A stretch of DNA of 64,000 nucleotides from Chryseobacterium gwangjuense (GTDB lineage Bacteria > Bacteroidota > Bacteroidia > Flavobacteriales > Weeksellaceae): positions 124,001-188,000 of the forward strand of contig NZ_JAJTNP010000005.1 in the NCBI RefSeq assembly GCF_021311115.1. The letters run 5' to 3'. Within the stretch, counting starts at the first letter, position 1. Each line of letters opens with the position of its first letter. The translations under genes were made by a program, and so were the position numbers. Positions 60,559-64,000 of the stretch are shown here, piece by piece. The notes beneath the pieces are model-generated. The model searched no databases. It worked only from the letters and a program-made list of their open reading frames with translations, and was not told the DNA's origin.

Positions 60559-62286
60559 ATGAACAAGACACTCTCAATAGGACTCGCAGGTTTTTCTTTT
60601 ACAATAGAAGAACACGCATATATAAAGCTTAGCGATTACCTTAATGCACTGAGAAGCTCACTAGATGCTTCAGAAGCGGAAGAGGTAATGCATGACATAG
60701 AAATCAGAATGGTAGAAATCTTCAGAGATTCTTTAGGAAAACGTGAAGTAATAAACGATTCGGATGTAGAAAGAGTAATTGCACAGATCGGAAGCCCTGA
60801 AAAAATTGAAGAGCAGGAAGAAGCTTATTATTCTGAAAAAAATACTAAACAATCTTATTCTTCAGGAACTGAGCATACTGATAAAAAACAATTGTTCCGT
60901 GATCCTGAAAGACAAAAAATCGCAGGTGTTTGCGCTGGGTTAGCTCATTATGTAGGCATGGATATTACAGCAATGAGAGCCATCTGGTTAGGAATTTTCG
61001 TTTTAGGAATTTTCACAGCCGCTGTTTCATCAACGTTAGTTTTCTTGCTTTACGTAATCCTTTGGGCAGTATTACCAAAAGCAGAAACTGCAGCAGATTT
61101 CCTGAAAATGAAGGGAAAGCCTATGAACTTCGACAATCTTAAGAATGAGTCTAATAAATTGGTACAGTTCGCCAACGAATCTACTCAGAGGGTCGGAGAA
61201 ATCTATAACGAAAACAAGCCTTACATCAACAACGCAGGAAGCGGACTTTGGAACATTGTAAGATATGTTTTGGGTGGAATCTTCGCATTCATGTCTTTAT
61301 CTTGTTTAATCGGAGTATTTGTAGTATTCGGTTTCATGGGAGCAGACAGCGACTTCCCTCCTATCAGCGAAATGAATTTCTATTTCGACAATGACAGCAT
61401 GAGATACATCATTATGGCATTGATCACTTTAGGAAGTTTAATCCCTGCAATGATCTTCGGATTATTAAGTATCAAATTAATTTCTCCAAAAACGAAATTA
61501 AGAAATACAGGTTGGGTAATCGGAGCTCTATTCCTAGCATTGATTTCTTTGGGTACTTATTTCGGATTCAGCATGGCGAAACAAGAAATGTTCTTAAAAG
61601 GTCATAAGGAAGATACGGAAGAAATTTCGATCAACACAAATTCAGATACTTTATATGTTGATTTAAAACAAGTAGCTATTCCTCAAAACTTTAAAGGGTA
61701 CGATAATGATCTTTATTCCGATAAAATTTCAGTATATGAAAAAGATTGGACTCATGTAGACGTAACAAGAAAAGCGGATATCAAAACGCCTTACTTAATC
61801 ATTAAAAAAGAAGCAAAAGGATATAATCTTCCATTGAATGTAAATATTCCTGTAGAAATTGTTGGTAATAAAGTAATTCTTCCTAATTACATTAAATATC
61901 CATACGAACACAGATTCAGAGACTACAGCATCGATTACGAATTGGTAATTCCTCAAAATACTATAGTAATCCCAGCTAAGAAAGACGGAATTAATTTCGA
62001 CGGAGATTTGAACAACGACGGAATCAATGATAACGATCAGGAAAGAGATGAAGACGGAAATATCAAAATCGAAAAGAACAAAATCACAGTAAACGGTTCT
62101 ACTATCGAATACAGTTCTGATGATAAAGACAGCGACAGCATAATCATCAACGGTAAAAAAGTTCCTAGTAACCAAGCAGATAAAGTAATTGACTCTATGA
62201 AACACAGCATCAAAAAAATGAAAGGCGGTAACGTAGATATCAAAGTAAACGAAGATAAAAACGAAATTTCCATACAAACTAAATAA
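60559..62286 (+). CDS. PspC-domain envelope protein with a long C-terminal domain
   Basis: A 575-residue inner-membrane protein. Residues about 1-90 form a helical cytoplasmic domain (with EEVMHDIEIRMVEIF...VIAQIGSPEKIEEQEE) like those paired with PadR regulators. A PspC domain follows at about 111-176 (LFRDPERQKIAGVCAGLAHYVGMDITAMRAIWLGIFVLG ... YVILWAVLPKAE), then three further hydrophobic segments and an acidic C-terminal part with a D/N-rich calcium-site-like stretch (NNDGINDNDQERDEDGN). PspC is a membrane stress sensor in other bacteria; here a PadR-controlled envelope stress role is the likely, unproven reading. Confidence 0.9.
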   Translation: MNKTLSIGLAGFSFTIEEHAYIKLSDYLNALRSSLDASEAEEVMHDIEIRMVEIFRDSLGKREVINDSDVERVIAQIGSPEKIEEQEEAYYSEKNTKQSYSSGTEHTDKKQLFRDPERQKIAGVCAGLAHYVGMDITAMRAIWLGIFVLGIFTAAVSSTLVFLLYVILWAVLPKAETAADFLKMKGKPMNFDNLKNESNKLVQFANESTQRVGEIYNENKPYINNAGSGLWNIVRYVLGGIFAFMSLSCLIGVFVVFGFMGADSDFPPISEMNFYFDNDSMRYIIMALITLGSLIPAMIFGLLSIKLISPKTKLRNTGWVIGALFLALISLGTYFGFSMAKQEMFLKGHKEDTEEISINTNSDTLYVDLKQVAIPQNFKGYDNDLYSDKISVYEKDWTHVDVTRKADIKTPYLIIKKEAKGYNLPLNVNIPVEIVGNKVILPNYIKYPYEHRFRDYSIDYELVIPQNTIVIPAKKDGINFDGDLNNDGINDNDQERDEDGNIKIEKNKITVNGSTIEYSSDDKDSDSIIINGKKVPSNQADKVIDSMKHSIKKMKGGNVDIKVNEDKNEISIQTK

Positions 62287-62384
62287 TTAACTGCAGAGAG
62301 TGGCAGAAGGTGTGAATGGATGGCAACAGTTTGAAATTCACACTCTTCTTCTCTCAAAAAGATTAAAAAAATTAACTTTTTAGC

Positions 62385-62413
62385 TTGTTTATCAAAAAAA
62401 TAGCATACCTTCG
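62385..62413 (+). promoter_or_regulatory. promoter of the 20-codon unit (TTG-N18-TACCTTCG)
   Basis: TTG (62385-62387), 18 bp, TACCTTCG (62406-62413), one base from TAnnTTTG. The leader to the ATG at 62461 is about 43 nt. Confidence 0.5.
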
Positions 62414-62460
62414 TGAAGTTATTTTAATCCCCAAATCAATAACAAAAATATTTTTTAACC

Positions 62461-62523
62461 ATGGTACAAGTAGCATTAGAAATTGTAATGAAAATCGTAG
62501 ATTTAATCAGCGGTTTGTTTTAA
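62461..62523 (+). CDS. hidden gene for a 20-residue amphipathic peptide
   Basis: ATG at 62461 reads MVQVALEIVMKIVDLISGLF and stops at 62521-62523. Polar residues Q3, E7, K11, D14 and S17 fall on one face of a helix and hydrophobic ones on the other, as in membrane-active peptides such as phenol-soluble modulins. The frame sits between a promoter match and a 12-bp-stem terminator, a self-contained unit of about 175 nt. It is not part of the PspC operon before it or the acyltransferase after it. It could also be a small RNA that happens to hold this frame. Confidence 0.55.
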   Translation: MVQVALEIVMKIVDLISGLF

Positions 62524-62540
62524 GAGCGATAATATTTCAA

Positions 62541-62548
62541 TATATTTG
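62541..62548 (+). promoter_or_regulatory. -7 box TATATTTG before the acyltransferase gene
   Basis: Exact TAnnTTTG, 50 bp before the ATG at 62599. The terminator hairpin of the previous unit lies between them and would be in the leader of this transcript. Confidence 0.4.
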
Positions 62549-62549
62549 T

Positions 62550-62583
62550 AAAGTATAACCAATATTTGGTTATACTTTTTTGT
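62550..62583 (+). terminator. terminator of the 20-codon unit
   Basis: AAGTATAACCAA and TTGGTTATACTT form a perfect 12-bp stem around TAT, followed by a T-run, about 30 bp after the stop codon at 62523. Confidence 0.8.
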
Positions 62584-62598
62584 TTTAATACGAAGATT

Positions 62599-63195
62599 AT
62601 GAAAAAACTAATTGGCAAACTGATGCTGAAAATCTTAGGCTGGAAAGTCGTTTTACAAGGCGATAAAAGCAGCTTAGACAGGTGTATTCTTGTGGTAGCA
62701 CCTCACACCCACAATATGGAATATATTTTGGGAAATCTTGCCTATTGGTCTTTAGAAAAACCGTTGAAAGTAATTATTAAAGATTCTCATACAAAAGCTT
62801 GGTATGGTGGAATTGTAAGAGGTTTGGGCGGAATCGGAATCGACAGAAGCCAGAAGAATGATCTAGTGAATTTCGTAGCAAAACAGTTTGAAAAAGATAA
62901 TTTCAGTTTGGTCATCACTCCAGAAGGTACAAGAAGCTGGGTTCCTAAATGGAGAAAAGGATTCTATCATATGGCTTTGGCAGCAAAAGTTCCTATCGTA
63001 TTAGCAGCAGGAGACTTTAAAAGAAATATAGTTTATTTAGGGTATACAATACCTTACGAAAGAATTGCCTCTGTTCCTTTTTCAGAAATTATGGAAGAAA
63101 TCCAGAATTATTATATCAAAAACGATATCGGACCAAAAATTCCTGCAAACTGGAATCCCAATATTATGGGGAATGATTCAGAAGTTAGAAGTTAG
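62599..63195 (+). CDS. 1-acyl-glycerol-3-phosphate acyltransferase-like protein
   Basis: A 198-residue membrane-associated acyltransferase of the PlsC superfamily, the ATG at 62599 being the first sensible start (MKKLIGKLML). H36-T-H-N-M-E41 sits where the HX4D catalytic motif is expected, with Glu in place of Asp; PEGTRS at 108-113 is the glycerol-phosphate-binding motif, and GIDRSQKNDLVNFVAKQF and AAKVPIVLAAG fit. The stop codon TAG lies inside a heptamer tandem repeat, so a one-unit change in repeat number would alter nothing but small indels could change the last residues. Confidence 0.88.
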   Translation: MKKLIGKLMLKILGWKVVLQGDKSSLDRCILVVAPHTHNMEYILGNLAYWSLEKPLKVIIKDSHTKAWYGGIVRGLGGIGIDRSQKNDLVNFVAKQFEKDNFSLVITPEGTRSWVPKWRKGFYHMALAAKVPIVLAAGDFKRNIVYLGYTIPYERIASVPFSEIMEEIQNYYIKNDIGPKIPANWNPNIMGNDSEVRS

Positions 63196-63234
63196 AAGTT
63201 AGAAGTTAGAAGTTAGAAGTTAGAAGTTAGAAGC
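63181..63234. repeat. heptamer tandem repeat GAAGTTA, 7 copies plus a partial
   Basis: Seven perfect 7-bp units from 63181 to 63229, then GAAGC. The first units are the 3' end of the acyltransferase gene (frame GAA GTT AGA AGT TAG), and the unit brings a stop in every frame in both directions within a few codons. Confidence 0.95.
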
Positions 63235-63240
63235 AAAATT

Positions 63241-63275
63241 ACTTTTTACTTTTTACTTTTTACTTTTTACTTTTT
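63241..63275. repeat. heptamer tandem repeat ACTTTTT, 5 copies
   Basis: Five perfect 7-bp units directly after the GAAGTTA tract, separated by 6 bp. Same period, different unit. Confidence 0.95.
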
Positions 63276-63302
63276 ATCAACAAAAAAATTACTCATCTCA
63301 CT

Positions 63303-63737
63303 ATGTACACGAAAGATAAAACCAAAGAAGAAATATTAGCATTCATCAATAACTGGGGTGGCGAAACATTTGCAAAAACGCTGGAAATAAAATTCACAGA
63401 TATTGATCTTGAAAATGAAACATTAACGGCAACAATGCCCGTTTTACCTAGAATACATCAGCCATTCGGAATTATGCACGGCGGAGCCAGCTGTGTTTTG
63501 GCTGAAACAATGGGTTCTAGCCTGTCTAATATTTTTATTGATGGTGAAAAATACTATGGCGTTGGCACCAATATCAATACCAACCATTTAAGAAGTAAAA
63601 AAGACGGTATCGTAACAGCTGTTGCACGTTTTATTAGAAAAGGAAGATCTATGCATGTTTCTGAAATCGAAATTCGAGATGAAAAAGGTCAGCTGATAAG
63701 TCATACCACAATGACGAATAACATTATCAATAGATAA
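63303..63737 (+). CDS. PaaI-type hotdog thioesterase
   Basis: A 144-residue thioesterase: LPRIHQPFGIMHGGASCVLAETMGSSLSN (about 48-76) contains the HGG and E of the PaaI/4-hydroxybenzoyl-CoA thioesterase active site, followed by GTNINTNHLRSKKDGIVTAVARFIRKGRSMHVSEIEIRDEKGQLISHTTMTNNII. Acts on acyl-CoA, often aromatic. A second hotdog thioesterase in the window besides that at 58785. No promoter box was seen next to it; the heptamer tracts lie just upstream. Confidence 0.92.
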   Translation: MYTKDKTKEEILAFINNWGGETFAKTLEIKFTDIDLENETLTATMPVLPRIHQPFGIMHGGASCVLAETMGSSLSNIFIDGEKYYGVGTNINTNHLRSKKDGIVTAVARFIRKGRSMHVSEIEIRDEKGQLISHTTMTNNIINR

Positions 63738-63760
63738 AATTTTATATCATCAAATATGAT

Positions 63761-63788
63761 AAGACTCAAAAAATTGGGTCTTTTTTTA
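63761..63788 (+). terminator. terminator after the PaaI-type gene
   Basis: GACTCAA and TTGGGTC (one G-U pair) with a short A loop and seven Ts. Confidence 0.65.
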
Positions 63789-63852
63789 TATACATAGTGC
63801 AACCTTTTTAATTTTCTGCATCATATAGATATAAAACTTTAAATTTATCTGT

Positions 63853-64000
63853 ATGAAAAAAATTCTACTTTTAACAGTTATAAGCTCATTGCTTGTCATG
63901 TTTTCTTGTCATGAAAGTGAAGAAAATGCTGTCGCAAGCATTCCTATCAATATGCAGCTTATAGGAAAAGGTGTGATATCCTCTCATTCTATGCCCCAAC
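63853..64000 (+). CDS. lipoprotein, 5' part (cut by window edge)
   Basis: ATG at 63853 begins MKKILLLTVISSLLVMFSC, a classic lipoprotein signal with Cys19, then HESEENAVASIPINMQLIGKGVISSHSMPQ to the window end. About 49 residues are visible and no family can be named. The gene continues past base 64000. Confidence 0.75.
   Translation, partial: MKKILLLTVISSLLVMFSCHESEENAVASIPINMQLIGKGVISSHSMPQ

Noticed and set aside
61795-62277. Minus-strand 160-codon frame
   Set aside because: Antisense to the acidic C-terminus of the PspC protein; its Val/Phe content is the mirror of Asp/Asn/Lys codons.
63181-63275. Possible CRISPR array
   Set aside because: Units are 7 bp with no spacers and no cas gene; it is a simple tandem repeat.

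Overview
This window looks like chromosomal DNA of a Bacteroidota member of the Flavobacteriia, most likely Chryseobacterium or a close Weeksellaceae relative. The reasons are low GC, dense genes, many secreted proteins with type IX secretion (T9SS) C-terminal domains, the T9SS/gliding genes gldJ, porU and porV, mevalonate-pathway isoprenoid synthesis, a GOB-like subclass B3 metallo-beta-lactamase, and promoters of the Bacteroidota type (-33 TTTG, -7 TAnnTTTG) instead of sigma70 boxes. I saw no rRNA, tRNA, CRISPR array, transposase or prophage. Most of the window is ordinary core chromosome; species assignment is inference.

Layout. 1-3.8 kb: a cut tag (3-methyladenine glycosylase I), a small secreted protein, a DoxD-DoxA fusion, a DMT transporter and a hypothetical exported protein. 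3.8-8.7 kb: a leftward tripartite efflux operon in the order TetR, TolC, EmrA-like, EmrB-like, with a palindromic operator candidate over the TetR promoter. 9-17 kb: an S74/T9SS surface protein, holB, an outer-membrane protein, lptC, anmK, SRPBCC, Nudix and murF. 17-24 kb: gldJ diverging from porU-porV, part of the T9SS core. 24-37 kb: FUSC, phosphopantetheinyl transferase, ahcY, YiaA-like protein, a BspA-repeat surface protein, purE, EamA, two hypotheticals, purK, DUF1543 and TauE-DUF1634. 37-46 kb: leftward genes for the GOB-like beta-lactamase, VOC, NTF2-like, GIY-YIG nuclease, mvaD, acyl-CoA ligase with epimerase, alpha/beta hydrolase, pdxJ and MscS-type channel. 46-58 kb: lipoproteins, DUF456, ung, three T9SS cargo proteins, GNAT, a Smr-less MutS2, YcxB-like protein and a very small ABC system. 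58-64 kb: cobalamin riboswitch with an acyl-CoA thioesterase, HD phosphohydrolase, PadR-PspC operon, a hidden 20-codon gene, an acyltransferase, a second hotdog thioesterase and a cut lipoprotein gene.

The most unusual signals are not the large genes. (1) A perfect 24-bp inverted repeat stands 28 bp upstream of a small solitary GIY-YIG nuclease gene, an arrangement resembling REP/RAYT pairs. (2) A compact transcription unit at about 62.39-62.58 kb has its own promoter and a 12-bp-stem terminator and encodes a 20-residue amphipathic peptide. (3) Nine genes have the G of a TAnnTTTG -7 box only 4-5 nt before the start codon, which predicts leaderless mRNAs. (4) A complete cobalamin riboswitch precedes a thioesterase gene with no obvious B12 link. 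(5) Seven-base tandem repeats occur at gene ends, one of them supplying the stop codon of an acyltransferase gene.

Everything here was read by eye from sequence. Family names rest on remembered motifs and not on database searches; promoter, terminator and operator calls are pattern matches.
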